Source: Solobacterium sp.
Lineage (GTDB): Bacteria; Bacillota_I; Bacilli_A; Erysipelotrichales; Erysipelotrichaceae
Length of the DNA: 5,069 bases
Direction: 5' to 3'
NCBI GenBank assembly: GCA_017536845.1
Contig: JAFWCP010000002.1
Location: 1 to 5,069 of the forward strand
The notes beneath the pieces were generated by a model. It did no database searches, was not told the origin of the DNA, and saw only the letters and a list, made by a program, of their open reading frames with translations. The position numbers were made by a program, and so were the translations under genes. Numbering within the stretch: the first letter of the stretch is position 1; each line of letters begins with the position of its first letter. Positions 4,905-5,069 of the stretch are shown here, piece after piece.

Positions 4905-5069
4905 GTTCACAGTATCTGAAGGATCCGATGTTTCTGCGCGAGCTGATCATGGATCACTATCAGTATCCCCATAACCACAAACTGACCGACGACGCTTCCT
5001 ACCGGAGCGTGCACATGGCATCTGACAGCTGCATCGACGATATCACCGTGCAGTCAAGGATTGCCGGCG
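4901..5069 (+). CDS. sufU: SufU, zinc-dependent sulfur-transfer partner of SufS (partial, 5' end only)
   Basis: The first 56 codons are present and the frame runs off the right edge. SufU accepts persulfide sulfur from SufS through a zinc site and passes it to the SufBCD scaffold; it is common in Bacillota in place of SufE. The start MSSQYLKDPMFLRELIMDHY matches the SufU/IscU N-terminus, where YxxxIMDHYxxPxN is typical; here it reads LRELIMDHYQYPHN. The first zinc-ligand motif, Cys-Gly-Asp in most SufU proteins, appears as Cys44-Ile-Asp46: the ligands are kept and the middle glycine is changed. The later cysteine ligands lie outside the window. The start codon overlaps the sufS TGA (ATGA), continuing the pattern of overlapping starts. 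SufU rather than IscU is inferred from operon position and Bacillota context. Confidence 0.88.
   Translation, partial: MSSQYLKDPMFLRELIMDHYQYPHNHKLTDDASYRSVHMASDSCIDDITVQSRIAG

Overview
The window comes from a Gram-positive (Bacillota) chromosome. The evidence is a sufC-sufD-sufS-sufU iron-sulfur cluster operon, a lipoprotein signal on a PrsA-like protein, strong GGAGG-type ribosome binding sites and consensus-like SigA promoters. The short SufD, the SufU reading Cys-Ile-Asp where Cys-Gly-Asp is usual, and the codon use (rich in C/G at third positions) suggest an Erysipelotrichia-like or related gut lineage. That placement is a guess, not something the sequence proves.

Layout. Two divergent transcription units leave an intergenic region at about 1871-2050. 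On the minus strand (1870 down to 1 and beyond) lie two tandem paralogous genes for extracytoplasmic PrsA/SurA-like foldases. The first is anchored by an N-terminal membrane segment and has a recognisable but catalytically atypical parvulin domain, split by a Thr/Glu/Ala/Pro-rich insert. Its 3' end carries a one-base frameshift near 885-900. The second is a lipoprotein with an even more degenerate rotamase region, and it runs off the left edge. On the plus strand (2051 to the right edge) lie sufC, a short sufD, sufS and the start of sufU. Each suf start codon overlaps the preceding stop codon, so the operon is tightly packed and probably translationally coupled. sufB would be expected just beyond the right edge.

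Regulation. The intergenic region holds a good minus-strand promoter (TTGCAA-17-TATAAT), an extended -10 element (TGGTATAAT) for suf, a 15-bp dyad differing from the Bacillus-type Fur box at two positions, and a second AT-rich dyad over the minus-strand -35. The Fur-like box would link the SUF operon to iron status.

How the genes work together. SufS takes sulfur from cysteine, SufU relays the persulfide, and SufC with SufD (plus the expected SufB) forms the ATP-driven scaffold that builds Fe-S clusters. The divergent foldases act outside the membrane on secreted proteins. They are not obviously related to SUF and may share only the intergenic region. No RNA genes, mobile elements or CRISPR arrays were seen, and no gene-free stretch exceeds 300 bases.
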